Source: Onthophagus taurus (taxonomy: Eukaryota > Arthropoda > Insecta > Coleoptera > Scarabaeidae). From it: a DNA stretch of 64,000 nucleotides. The notes under the pieces were generated by a model. It worked only from the letters and a program-made list of their open reading frames with translations. It ran no database searches and was not told the DNA's origin. Shown here piece after piece: positions 52,501 to 64,000 of this stretch. Numbering within the stretch: the stretch's first letter is position 1; every line of letters begins with the position of its first letter. The DNA is taken from NCBI RefSeq assembly GCF_036711975.1, contig NC_091967.1, positions 17,608,001-17,672,000 of the forward strand, written 5' to 3'. The translations under genes were made by a program, and so were the position numbers.

Positions 52501-55500
52501 CCGGATTCATCCTTAAAAGTATCGGCCGGACATTGGCAGATGAAAGTTCTCAAAGGAAGAGTATCCCAGACCCGACATTCTTGATCAATCGAGCAAAAAT
52601 CTGAGATTGCACAAAGGTTTTGACAACGGGTGTTGATACAAGCAAATTGTGATGAACATTCTGAGTCGGTTGTACATTCTGGACCTGGTAATGGTACCCT
52701 TGGTTCTGTATCTTTACACTCAATATATGGATTTCCGTATTTTCCTGGTGGACATTTACATTTCGCTTGGTGATTTTCTCCGACACATCGAGCATTGTCT
52801 CCACAGGTTTCGTCATCGCAAACTGGTCGACAAACTCTATTAAGTCTATCGCACGCTTCGTGATCGGCGCAGTCTTCGTTGTATTGGCAGACGCCGGTTA
52901 TACAAGAAACTAGTGGATTTCCTTGCGATCCAGCTGGACATTGACATTGAGCACGATGATTGTGAGTTATACATTGGGCTCCTTGACCGCATGATGTGGT
53001 TGTGCAGGGATTTAAGCAGTTCGAGTTAATGCAAGCTTTATTGTACGGACAATCATCGTCGACTTTACATTCTGGTCTGTAGCACATCACTTGAGGATCA
53101 CCACCCCAACCATCAGGACAATAACACGCTGGTCTGTGGAAAGATGTTTGGCAATCTGCGTTTGTTCCGCAAGGATTTGAAATACAAGGATCTTTGCAAC
53201 GTTGGTTTATACAAGATTTATCATTTGAACAATCGGGATCTTTAGTACATTCTGGCTCGATGTTGCTGACTGGTGAGCAAGAAATGAATGGATTTCCAAC
53301 CAATCCTGCTGGACACTTGCACACTGCCTTATGGTTGAGAGGTTCACAATGAGCATTTTGAACGCAAGGATTCGCCGCCACACATGGATTTATGCATTCT
53401 CCGTTAATGCAGGTTGTTGTTAACGGACACTCCGAATCTGTTTTACAGCCTTCTTTTTCAGCTAGAGGTATCATAACAAAATCATAATTAATGTTTATGC
53501 AAAAAGAAAGGATTTGGAAGTGCGTTTAAGGATTTAAGTGTTGCTGTCTTGTTAAGGTGTAGGTACAAAAAAATTAAGAGGTATACACAAAAATTGAATA
53601 AAAATATTCTGTACATATATGTCATAAAATGTATGTACAAATTACAATTGGCTGAAAAGAAATTTAAATAAAAAATTTTTTAAATTTTCTTTGATTATTG
53701 ATTTAATTGAAGATAATTCATACCTCTGCATATTTCACCAGCATCTCCTACATATCCTGCTAAACACGAACATGACATTGTTCGTAATGGAAGAGTATCC
53801 ACCACAGAACATTCAGCATTAATTCCACATGCTTTAGCGACAATACATGGGTTTTTGCAAGAACCACTAAAGCACGCATATTTACTTGGGCAGTCTGCGT
53901 CAATTTTACATTCAGGTATATCTTCCTTAGCTGCAATAATCAAATCATTTTTCAACGTTACTGTTGCATATGAGAAACTTACATAAAGAGCATGCTACTA
54001 ATGGGTTTCCATTAAAACCAGGTGGACACGAGCATTGGGGTTTGTGATTATAAACAGTACAAATAGCACTTTGACCGCAACGGCATGGATCTTCACACCT
54101 TTCATTGCGACAAGCAAGTTTGTATGGACAATCTTCATCGTTACTGCATTCGGGTCTTTCACATCGGATTTGTGGATCACCTCTGAATCTATCCGGACAG
54201 TAACAACGGGCTTTATGGAATGAATCTGGTCTGCAGAAAGCGTTTAGACCACATTGAGTGAAACTGCAAGGGTCTACACATTCACGATTAACACATGCTT
54301 GAACTGGTGGACAATCTGAATCACTTCGGCAACCAACTAAAATAAAATAAATAAATTATAGAATAAAATTTTTTTATTTTTATCAGATTGTTAAAAAACA
54401 TACTTTCAACGCAAGCAGTTTGGGCATTTCCAGTAAATCCGCCTTTACATATACAAATAGCTCTATGAGTTTGCACTCTACATTCCGCGTTATATCCGCA
54501 TAATCCTGGTGATGATGTGCATGGATTCAAACATTTCTCGTTAATACAGGCTTTATCATTAGCACAATCTGAATCTTGAATACATTCGGGTCTTGGTACC
54601 GGAACTGGTTGTATTTTACATTCAATCTCTGGTATTCCACCGTATCCGTTTGGACATGTACAAACTGCTTTGTGATTGATGACTTGACATAATGCGTTAT
54701 AGCCACAAGCATCTCTGCAAGGATCTCTACATTTTTGATTATAACAAGCTTTATCTCTCGGACAATCTTGGTTGATGATACATTCTGGGTAGATGCATAT
54801 TGCAACACCGTTTACTACTTGGCATTGTCCGTTGATGTTGCAAGGCGATGGGTTACATAGATCTATTTCGATTTCTTGTTGTTCTTTGCAGAGAGTGAAT
54901 GGATTTCCTATAAGAGGTGGTGGACATGTGCATACTGGACTATGATTGATTACATTGCACTGGGCATTAAAACCACAAACTCCTGGACATGGATCGATAC
55001 ATTTCATGTTTGAGCAAGCTTTATTGAGAGGACAATCTGCGCTGATGGTACATTCTGGTTTACAACCACTTGTTGATGGATTTCCGAAGAGACCCGGTAA
55101 ACATTCACAAACTGCTCTATTGTCGAATTCTTTACAGATTGTGTTTAAACCGCATGGTGATGGTTGACAAGGTGATGGTTCTGACGACAAGGAGATGAGA
55201 TAACAAAAATCAGCCGCTATTTTTAGTAATTCACTTACCTGGTCCGGTTGGTAAACATTGCCTAAACGCATCTCCTATAAATCCTGTTGGACATGAACAT
55301 ATTGGGATATGATTTCGTACGTCACATGTAGCACCGACACCGCAGGTTCCAGGGCAAGGATCTTCACATTTATTTCTTATGCAAGCCCTGTTCATCGGAC
55401 AATCTGAGTTGCCCACGCATTCGGGTCTACAACCTTCGTAAGGATTTCCATGATATTCTGGAAGACACTCGCAAACTCCGTAGTTGTTCTCGATACGACA

Positions 55501-58500
55501 TCTAGCGTTGGATCCACAAGGTGATGGATAGCAAGGATCCACCTTAGGTGGTTGCGTTGGAGGTGCTAAACATACAACACAAAATTAGATGGCGGTTTAA
55601 CAAAATTGGAAACATAAACATAGTTTTATAAAAGTGCTACGAGTGTAGATTAAACTTTGTTACTGAAACCAAACTAGTTGTAAATAGTTTGTACAATATG
55701 AAGTATACAAAATAATTTTATAAAAAGTGCTACTCTATGCATGCAAAGAAACAAACATAAATGAGAAGATGAAATGAAGTAATAATAAACTAACGATGAT
55801 AAATATTCCTGAAAAAAAATACATTGTATCATTAATTATATTTTTCAATTTAAATATTAATAAACAATAGGGTAATAATAACGAGGGCTTACGTGGTCTT
55901 TTAGAACAAACGGCAAATGGATTTCCTTCGTAATCATTTATACACATACAGTTTGGAATATGGAGAACCACGTGGCATTCGGCGTTCAATCCACATGATC
56001 CAGGACAAGGATCTTTACATTTTTGGTTTATACATGCTTGGTTTGTTGGGCACTCTGAGTTACTGACGCATTCAGGTCTACAATTTGGTGGAATTCCAAT
56101 ATATTCAGGTAAACAAAGACAATTGTATCCTCCGACTGGTGTTGGTTCGCACCTAGCATTCGCGCCACAAGGAGATGGTAAGCACGGTTCTGGTTTGGGC
56201 GGGGGTGGTAATTCTGGCGGAGGAGCTAAAAATTAAAATTAATTTTTCGAGAAGTTTTTAATTAATATTTCTCAATTCGTCTTACGCCTGCATTGAACGA
56301 AGGGATCGCCGATTAAGGGTGGTTGGCAACTACACACTGGGTTGTGATTAACCACGTGACAAGTTGCTGATATTCCGCAAGTTCCAGGACATGGATCAAC
56401 ACATTTTTGATTAAGACAAGCTTTGTTTAATGGGCACTCGATACTTAAAATACATTCAGGTTTGCAATTTGGTGGGTGGCCGTTGTAACCTATTAGGCAA
56501 GAGCAAATTGCTTGGCCATTAAGAGATCTACATTGACTGTTTAGACCGCACGGGGATGGGTTACATGCGTCGGTAGGTTCTAAAAAATGGGAAAATTATT
56601 AAAAGTTTTCTAGAAGGAAAGGCTAAGGTGCTTACCATTTTCCACCTTTCTGCAAATATAGAAAGGATCACCTACGAAATCTTGAATACAGGTACATGAA
56701 GGGATATGATTCAAGACAGAACATTCGGCATTTTGTCCACATATACCAGGGCAAGGATCTTTACATTTATTGTTTATGCAAGCTAAGTTCTTTGGACAGT
56801 CGTTATTTTGAACACACTCAGGTCTACATTGAATATAAGGGTCGCCTCGATACTCAGGTAGACATGAACAGATTCCGTTGTTGCATTGTGCATTAGGACC
56901 GCACGGTGAAGGGTTGCATGCGTCTTTAGGTACAGGGGGACCTATTCATTAAATAAATAGTTAAAAAATACTTCATGTATTAGTTAAAATTGATTATACT
57001 TGGTGGTTTTAAGTTGCAGTAACTAAATGGATCTCCAACATAACCATCCAAACAACTGCACATTGGGATGTGATTAACCACAGAACAAATCGCGTTGGCG
57101 CCACAGCTACCAGGACACGGATCTGTACATTTTTCTCTTATGCAAGCTAAATTACTGCTACAATCTGAGCTGATGACGCATTCAGGTCTACAGTTTGGTG
57201 GACTTCCAAAGTATCCTAACATGCAAGAACAAGATGGAACTCCTCCCAGATCACGGCATTGCGAGTGTGGACCACAAGGTGATGGTATGCAAGGATTTGG
57301 TGGACTTGGTATCACGGTTGGTGGTGCTATAAAAATATTTATGTAATGGTCATTTTTGATTTTTTTGTAATGTCTTACGTATTGGTAAGCATCTTATGAA
57401 TGGATCTCCTGTGTGGTTTATATCGCATGAACAAAGTGGGCTGTGATTAAATACTCGACATTTAGCATTGATTCCACATGCGCCAGGACAAGGATCAACA
57501 CAGTGTCTGTTGATGCAGGCTTTATCGGTTGAACATTCAGTACTAACAGTACATTCGGGTCTACAACTTGGTGGGCTACCAATGTAGTCTTTAAGACAAC
57601 TACAAACAGCGTTATTATTGATTAATCTACATTCGCTGTTTGGACCACACGGAGATGGGCTGCATAAGTTAATTGGTTTCGGTTCTTCTTCCCTAATAAT
57701 GCTACAAATTCTAAATGGATCACCCGTATATCCTGCGTTACAACTACAAGATGGTAAATGATTGATAACTTGACAATAAGCGTTTTGGCCACAAGTTCCT
57801 GGACATGGATCTTGACATTTATTTCTAATGCAGGCTTTATTGGGGGCGCAATCAGTGTTAATTGTACATTCAGGTCTACATCCAGCGTAAGGATCTCCAA
57901 TATATTCGGATAAACACATACAAGAACCTACATTTCCTCTTTCTTTACAAACTGCGTTAGCCCCACAGGGTGATGGTATACATGGAGTAACAAGTTCTGG
58001 TGGTTCTAAAATTATTTTGTTAGAAATATATGATATGAAAACTTATTATCTAACATACTTTCGATGACTCTACATCCACTAAACGGATCACCTTCAAAAC
58101 CATCTTGACAACTACAAATCGGGGTGTGACTGACCACTCTACAAATTGCGCTTGGACCACAAACACCGGGGCATGGATCAACGCATTTTTGATTTCTACA
58201 CGCTAAATGATTTGGACATTCATTATTGCTTACACATTCAGGTCTGCAATTTGGTGGCAATCCTAAAAGACCATCAAGACATTTGCATGCTGGTGGAGTA
58301 AGACTTCGATCACAAAATGAATTTGGACCACAGAATTTGCATGGGTCTGGTGTGGGTATTTCTTCAACTAAAAATTGGCGAATGTAAAATATAATGATAT
58401 ATAGAAATGGTTTAAATAATACCTATCAATGTACACCTGGTGAAAGGATTTCCAGTATATCTCGATGGACAACTACATACTGGATTATGGTTTATAACGT

Positions 58501-61500
58501 TACATAAAGCCTCAAATCCACAAGTACCAGGACAGGGATCTATACATTTTTGATTTACACAAGCTTCGTTTTGAGGACATTCCGAACTAGTTATACACTC
58601 GGGTCTGCAAGTCGGTGGGCTTCCTATATAATTTGGTAAACAAGAACAAACTGCTTGACTATTTATTTCTCTACATTGACTGTTTGGACCGCACGGTGAA
58701 GGTGTACATGGTTTTTGAGGTAACTCAACTAAAAAAGGTGAATATGAATTTAAAGTTGTGAAATGAATTATGATGTAGATACCCTTGATGGGATTGCATA
58801 CGACGAAAGCGTTTCCGGTGAAACCTTGCCTACAACTACACATTGGGATGTGATTGTATACAACACATTCTGCATTTTGGCCACAAGTTCCCGGGCATGG
58901 ATCAACGCATTTATTTCTTATACATGATTTAGATTTCGAACAATCTGTGCTTAATATACATTCCGGTCTACACCCTTGGTATGGATCTCCTAAATATTCA
59001 CTTAAGCAAGTACAAACACCATTGTTGCATTGAGCGTTTGCTCCGCACGGTGATGGATTACAAGGATCTTTTGGTAGTTCAGGTGCTAAAATGTTTTAAT
59101 AAGTTTAAATTTTTTTGTATGAATACAAAATTCTTACGTGGTGGTGGTTTTGGATAACAATTACTAAATGGATCTCCTGTATAAGTATCGGGGCATGTAC
59201 AAATTGGTATGTGATTAACCACAGAACAGGTAGCATATGAACCACATGATCCTGGGCAAGGATCTTTGCATTTTTGTTGTATGCACGCCAAAATGTTTGG
59301 ACATTCATTATGGCTTGTACATTCCGGTCTACAATTTGGCGGTGACCCAATGAATTGGGGTAAGCAAGAACACGATGGAACGTTTCCAATTGGGCGACAA
59401 AGAGCATTTGGACCGCATGGTGATGGTACGCATGGATTAATCGGTTCACTCGGTGGTGTAACAGCTATAAAATGATTTGTAATAAATTTAAGATCGTCTA
59501 AGATTTTTATACTCTTACGTTTTTGTTGTAAGTAACATCTAGTAAATGGATCTCCAGTATAATCAGTAAGGCAACTACAAATTGGATTGTGATTATTAAC
59601 GATGCACTGAGCTTGCAAACCGCAAGTTCCTGGACAAGGATCAACGCATTTTTGCTTAACACAAGCTTTGTTTAGAGCACATTCTGAACTTGATGTACAT
59701 TCAGGTCTACAAGATGGAGGTGAGCCAATAAATTGAGGTAAACAAGAACATATGGCTTGTTGATTGAGTTCTTTGCATTGACTGTTTGGTCCGCAAGGTG
59801 ATGGATTACATACATCAGGACGGGGAACTAATAAAAAAAAGATGATAAAAAGTTTCATAAGATTAATTTGCATTAAAATTAAAGCTTACTTTCTTCGGGA
59901 ATTTTGCAAAATTGGAATGGATTGCCAATAAATCCTGGTTTACAATTACAAGTTGCAATATGATTTACAACTTGACAATCGGCGTTTTGGCCGCAAGTTC
60001 CAGGACATGGATCCTTGCATTTATTTTGTAGGCAAGCTTTATTGTATGGACAATCCGAATTTAAAACACATTCGGGTCTGCAACCTTCATAAGGATTTCC
60101 AATGTATTCTGGCAGACACATACAAGATCCCGCATTATTAGATTCTCTGCAAATTGCGTTTGCACCACACGGAGATGGAGTACATGGATTGTGTTGTTCA
60201 AAAGCAGGTGGTGCTATAAAAAATTAATCCTTTATAAATCATTCATTTTATGATGGTGTATTTTTACCTGGTGGCATAGGTTGGCATGAAATAAACGGAT
60301 TACCGACATAACCATCGTTGCAGACACAATTTGGAGTATGACTAACGACTCTGCATATAGCATTAACTCCACATGATCCAGGGCAAGGATCTTGACATTT
60401 TCTATTGATACAAGCAAGTTTTGTCTCACAATCACTATTACTGGTACATTCTGGTCTACAGTTCGGTGGAGCTCCTATAAATTCTGGGAGGCACGAGCAT
60501 GATGGGGAATTATTGATTACTTTGCATTGTGCATTGAGACCACATGGTGAGGGTTGGCAAGGGTCTGTTGGTTTTGGCGGTTCTTTAGCTATAAATAAAT
60601 ATGTCAGATATTTTCTGTAAAAAATAGATTTCGTCTCCTTACGAATTGGTAGACATCTACTAAACGGATCTCCAGTATAGGACTCTGGGCAACTACAAAC
60701 CGGATTGTGATTAATTACTTGGCATCTAGCCCCAATACCACATGTTCCAGGACAAGGATCGATACATTTTTGGTTTACACAAGCCTGATTTAATTGACAT
60801 TCTGAGCTAGTAACACATTCAGGTCTACAAGTTGGTGGACTTCCAATAAATCCAGGAACGCAAGAACAAATTGCTTGTTGATTAATCACTCTGCATTGAC
60901 TGTTTGGACCACATGGAGAAGGTATGCATGGGTTTTGTGGTGATGTTACTAAAATATTGTAATTTTAGAAGATATTTCGATTTATATAATACTTGAGTAC
61001 CTTCAGAAAGTTGGCATGCTACGAAAGCATTTCCCACATAATTCTTAATACAAGTACACATGGGAATGTGATTGATAACTTTACATTCTGCGTTGGTGCC
61101 ACATGTTCCAGGACAAGGATCTTTACATTTATTTCTTAGACATGCTTTATCGTTAGGACAATCCGTATTTAAGATACATTCAGGTTTACATTCTCTGTAA
61201 GGATCTCCTTGATATTCGGGTAAGCACGTACAAATTCCATTATTACATTGAGCGTTAGGTCCGCATGGTGAAGGATTGCAAGGATCAGTTTCTACAGCTA
61301 TGTTTAAATATAAAAAAATAAATCTTGTTGTATTTAGTGTTTTCAAAGTAGACTTACGCGGAGGTGGTTTAGGTTTGCATTGTGTAAATGGATCGCCAAT
61401 GTATCCATTGATACATACACAAGTCGCAATATGATTATTTACACTGCAATCCGCATTTAAACCACAAAGTCCAGGGCAAGGATCTCTACATTTTTGGTTG

Positions 61501-64000
61501 ATACAAACTAAGTTTGAAGTACAATCGGAGTTTGTTGTACATTCAGGTCTGCAGTTTGGAGGGCTTCCTAGATAAGTTGGTAGACAAGAGCAACTTGGTG
61601 TTCCACCGATATCTCTACATTCCGAGAAAGGTCCACATGGTGATGGTACACAAGGATTTGGCGGTATAGCCGGGTCTCTTGGTGGCGCTATATTATTGAT
61701 AATGTTATAGTTAGTGAAAAGAAATTTTCAATATATTCTTACGTGGTGGTATAGGGGTACAAATAGTAAATGGATCTCCAGTATGTGCGTCTTTGCAAGA
61801 ACAAATTGGACTATGGTTGATGACTTGACATCTACTGTTGACGCCACAAGCTCCTGGACATGGATCTTTACATTTTTGATTAATACAAGCTTTGTCTAAT
61901 GAACATTCTGAACTAATTGTGCATTCAGGTCGACAACTTGGTGGGGATCCTATAAATTCTGGGAGGCAGGAACAAATTGCTTGATTATTATTTTCTTTAC
62001 ATTGGCTATTTGGGCCGCAAGGCGTAGGTTGGCATGGATTTTTTTCTGGTTCCGGAGGTGATTCAACTTTTAAAGTACAGAAAGAGAATGGATTTCCGGT
62101 GTATCCTTGTAAGCAAATACACGATGGTAAATGGTTTAAAACGTGACATTGGGCATTTTGTCCGCAAGTTCCAGGACAAGGATCTTGGCACTTATTTCTT
62201 ATACAAGCTTTGTTTGATGGACAATCAGTATTATAGATACATTCGGGTCTGCATCCTTCGTATGGATTTCCAATATATTCTGGAAGACATATACAGGCGC
62301 CAACACCATTTTGTTCCCTACATTGTGCATTGATTCCACATGGTGATGGCACGCATGGTGTTTGTGGTTCAGGTGTTACAATTGGTTTTTCTTCTACACA
62401 TTGAATAAATGGATTTCCATTGAAGCCAGGAAGACAAATACAATTTGGCGTGTGAGTCACAACTCGACATTGCGCGTTTGAGCCACAAGTTCCAGGACAA
62501 GGATCGGCGCATTTCGTATTAATACAGGCTAAGTGATTGGGACATTCACTGTTACTGACGCATTCAGGACGACAATTTGGTGGCGACCCTATGAAAGTTG
62601 GTAGACATGAACAAGATGCTTGGTCATTGGTAACTTTACATTCTGAATTTGGACCGCAAGGCGATGGTTTACAAGGGTCAATAACTTCTACATCTTCTGA
62701 AATTGCATAATAAACTAGAAATAGATGTTATCATTATTGTAATTTTTAACATACGTGGAATAATTGTGCATTGCGTGAAGGGATCTCCACTGTATAAATT
62801 GAGACAAGTACAAATTGGATTATGATTGATAACGTGACATTCAGTGTTTAAGCCACAAGTTCCAGGACATGGATCGATACATTTTTGGTTTACACACGCT
62901 AAATTTAATGGGCATTCTGAGCTTGAAACGCATTCAGGTCTGCAAGTTGGTGGGCTTCCTATGTAACCAGCGACGCAAGCACAAACCGCCTGATTATTAA
63001 CTTCTCTACATATACTGTTTGGTCCGCAAGGTGTTGGGTTACATGGATGTTGTTCAACTGGAGCTATAAGGTTATACTTTAGATTTGTATTTTACTTTTT
63101 GTTGTTAACTTACGCGGAATAGGTTTGCACAATACGAATGGGTTTCCACTGTAGCCAGGTTGACAAGAACACATTGCAATGTGATTAACTACATTACATT
63201 CAGCATTTTGGCCGCATGTACCAGGACAAGGGTCAGTACATTTGTTTTTAATACATGCTTTATTTCTTGAGCAGTCAGTGCTCAAAACGCATTCAGGTCT
63301 ACATCCTGTGTATGGATCACCGAATTGATATTCGGGTAAACATGTACAAATTCCGTCTTTGCATTGAGCGTTTGTACCACACGGGTTTGGGTTGCATAAA
63401 TCTTGTGGTTTTGGCGCTATAAAATGTTTTTAAATAGGACATGTTTTAATTTATAAAACTCAACTTACGTTCTACTGGTTCAGGATAACAATTGGTGAAT
63501 GGATTTCCTGTGAATTTCGATGGACAAACACAGATTGGGGTATGATTTATAACTGAACATTGTGCAGAAATTCCGCAAGATCCAGGACAAGGATCAACAC
63601 ATTTTTCTCTTATGCACGCTTTATTACTAGAGCATTCTTCGTTTGTAGTACATTCGGGTTTACAATTTGGCGGTGTTCCGGAGTAACCAATGAGACAAGA
63701 GCAGGATGGATTGCCGCCAATGTCTCTGCATTCTGAGTATGGTCCGCAGGGTGATGGGAAACATGGGTTTGGAGTTGGTTTGTCTTCGGGTGGTTCTACA
63801 AAAAATTTTTGTATTTTTAAAATTTTAAATGTTTTTCGTTAGTCTTACTTGGAATGAGAGAACATCTAGTAAATGGATCTCCTGTATGTCCAGGATTGCA
63901 AGAGCATATTGGATTGTGGCTGACCACTTTGCAAAGTGCGTTTATGCCACACGTTCCTGGACAAGGATCTTTACATTTTTGGTTTACGCAGGCCAAATGT
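46335..64000 (-). CDS. dpy: Dumpy-like giant ZP/EGF/DPY extracellular matrix protein, C-terminal part (partial)
   Basis: Membrane-anchored apical matrix protein of the dumpy family, which links epithelia to cuticle and withstands tension at muscle and tendon sites. The window holds 32 exons, 3' to 5': 46335-46573, 48081-48267, 48329-48838, 48892-49136, 49192-49632, 49689-51785, 51841-52026, 52091-53461, 53724-53930, 53983-54336, 54404-55180, 55239-55565, 55893-56225, 56286-56579, 56636-56941, 57000-57326, 57379-58005, 58059-58367, 58423-58728, 58783-59085, 59138-59464, 59519-59827, 59890-60213, 60268-60588, 60643-60948, 61001-61297, 61358-61687, 61743-62696, 62755-63063, 63114-63416, 63469-63795, 63849-64000. 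They sum to about 4667 residues in one frame with no disruption. Upstream of the ZP region every intron is phase 1, the mark of module duplication by exon shuffling. Most introns are 50-65 bp. The 5' part lies beyond the window. Confidence 0.95.
46630..48030. repeat. Palindromic satellite-like array in the last dumpy intron
   Basis: Eight palindromic units. In each, arms of CACTAGACCTAGAACTAG and AAACATTCGGGTTTTGCC flank a core of about 22 bp, and inverse arms follow. Cores lie at about 46747, 46883, 47056, 47231, 47406, 47597, 47772 and 47947. A direct spacer with ATAAAAATATACAACATAGC (starts 47131, 47306, 47481, 47672, 47847) separates units at 175 bp, once 191 bp. The core occurs in opposite orientation in successive units. 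The array accounts for nearly all of the 1.5-kb intron 46574-48080; the other introns nearby are 50-65 bp. Confidence 0.94.
48081..49136 (-). CDS. Dumpy ZP-domain exons with furin cleavage site
   Basis: Three exons (48892-49136, 48329-48838, 48081-48267). The first starts PYKVIPPPDFPPPQMNVKC and gives the ZP-N half, including CRRSLTIS and FGSCGLILVNGN. The second holds GPPPTCLMRIV, IGDELKLEV and IKFQCNIRVCFGKCQPV, the ZP-C cysteines. The third begins NCRGYNAFGRRKRAI, where RRKR is the consensus furin cleavage site that releases ZP polymers. Both introns between these exons are phase 0. ZP domains polymerise, which is how dumpy is thought to form fibres. Confidence 0.93.
49192..49632 (-). CDS. 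Dumpy cysteine-rich exon between EGF array and ZP domain
   Basis: 147 codons with repeated short cysteine loops: DGICKCPPNTGLNENDECVK, GRCVCNLEKGW and GKCVCPTEFGYKL. An EGF-like unit with CGLNAFCNATNHRAVCVC follows, ending GNAEDAC before the ZP domain. It is phase 1 at both ends. These spaced C-x-C loops differ from the EGF-DPY modules upstream and resemble the linker that precedes the ZP domain in other dumpy proteins. Confidence 0.88.
49689..53461 (-). CDS. Dumpy exons with divergent EGF/DPY units, including two very long exons
   Basis: Exons 52091-53461 (457 codons), 51841-52026 and 49689-51785 (699 codons). The repeat is a DPY-like half (for example GCRTDSECQPGKSCVNSQC, then VNPC) joined to an EGF half ending CxCPPGFxGNPxxxC. 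The RPEC-containing half-module of the upstream array is mostly missing. Several units have the variant VPVRTMxCxCPEG. The long exons each contain many modules without introns, in contrast to the one-module exons upstream. Confidence 0.9.
53724..64000 (-). CDS. Dumpy EGF-DPY module array
   Basis: Between 55239 and 63795, 20 exons encode 23 modules of about 100-110 residues. Each is PSPCGPNSQC...CSCLPxxxGSPPxCRPEC (EGF-like) followed by DCPxxxACxxxKCxDPCPGTCG (DPY) and an EGF-like end, CxVxNHxPxCSCxxGYxGDPFxxC, then a proline-rich linker. All exons are phase 1-1. Most hold one module; 57379-58005 holds two and 61743-62696 holds three. Exons 53724-55180 are transitional, with the VDTLPLRTMSC variant at 53724-53930. 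Sequence variants recur every six modules (see findings). The array continues beyond 64000. Confidence 0.94.

Noticed and set aside
49192..64000. Alternative identity of the large gene as Notch, fibrillin or another EGF protein
   Set aside because: The alternation of EGF-like units with the DPCPGTCG DPY motif, the CRPEC element and the C-terminal ZP domain with RRKR and a single membrane helix is specific to dumpy-type proteins.

Overview
The window is AT-rich nuclear DNA from an animal, almost certainly an insect. The genes are split by small GT-AG introns, many only 50-65 bp. The right third is the 3' half of a dumpy-type giant ZP/EGF/DPY matrix protein, a family known from insects. Degraded non-LTR retrotransposons and Tc1/mariner, DDE_3-type, hAT and Harbinger remnants fill the gaps. 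A beetle is my best guess from overall character, but nothing in the window proves it.

Layout, left to right. (1) 1-4820, minus: first three coding exons of 6-phosphofructo-2-kinase/fructose-2,6-bisphosphatase (PFKFB), running off the left edge. A phase-compatible exon at 15075-15484 looks like an alternative first exon; if so, the CCDC115 gene lies inside a PFKFB intron. (2) 6786-7286, plus: CCDC115/Vma22-like V-ATPase assembly factor, whose probable 5'UTR intron holds a five-copy tandem repeat. (3) 7.3-15 kb: no host gene recognised; pieces of DDE_3-type transposons. (4) 17152-18613, minus: complete protein O-fucosyltransferase 2 (four exons, 429 aa), flanked by matching transposon ends. 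(5) 21427-28902, plus: complete vigilin, a multi-KH RNA-binding protein (five coding exons, 1243 aa), with a tandem repeat in its 5'UTR intron and a palindromic array in its last intron. (6) 29-35 kb: 3'UTR-like sequence, a MITE and two LINE carcasses. (7) 35512-36679 and 41125-42415, plus: two intact tandem copies of the succinate dehydrogenase iron-sulfur subunit, separated by a mariner remnant and a Tc1-like element with terminal repeats. (8) 43-44.6 kb: a LINE remnant carrying an hAT-type insertion with an 8-bp target duplication, then a Harbinger fragment. (9) 46335-64000, minus: 32 exons (about 4667 aa) of dumpy, from an EGF-DPY array through the ZP domain and furin site to the membrane anchor and cytoplasmic tail.

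The genes are ordinary, conserved housekeeping or structural genes that do not form a shared pathway. They cover glycolytic control, V-ATPase assembly, ER O-fucosylation, mRNA binding, complex II and apical matrix. POFUT2 modifies thrombospondin type 1 repeats, not EGF repeats, so it is not an obvious modifier of dumpy. I found no prokaryote-type system, CRISPR array or RNA gene.

The most unusual structures are a six-module higher-order repeat within the dumpy EGF-DPY array, a palindrome-rich satellite in the last introns of both dumpy and vigilin whose core alternates orientation from unit to unit, and the SdhB duplication with a discordant intron. Exon coordinates were set by hand from splice consensus and checked by reading-frame arithmetic: every complete gene sums to a whole number of codons.
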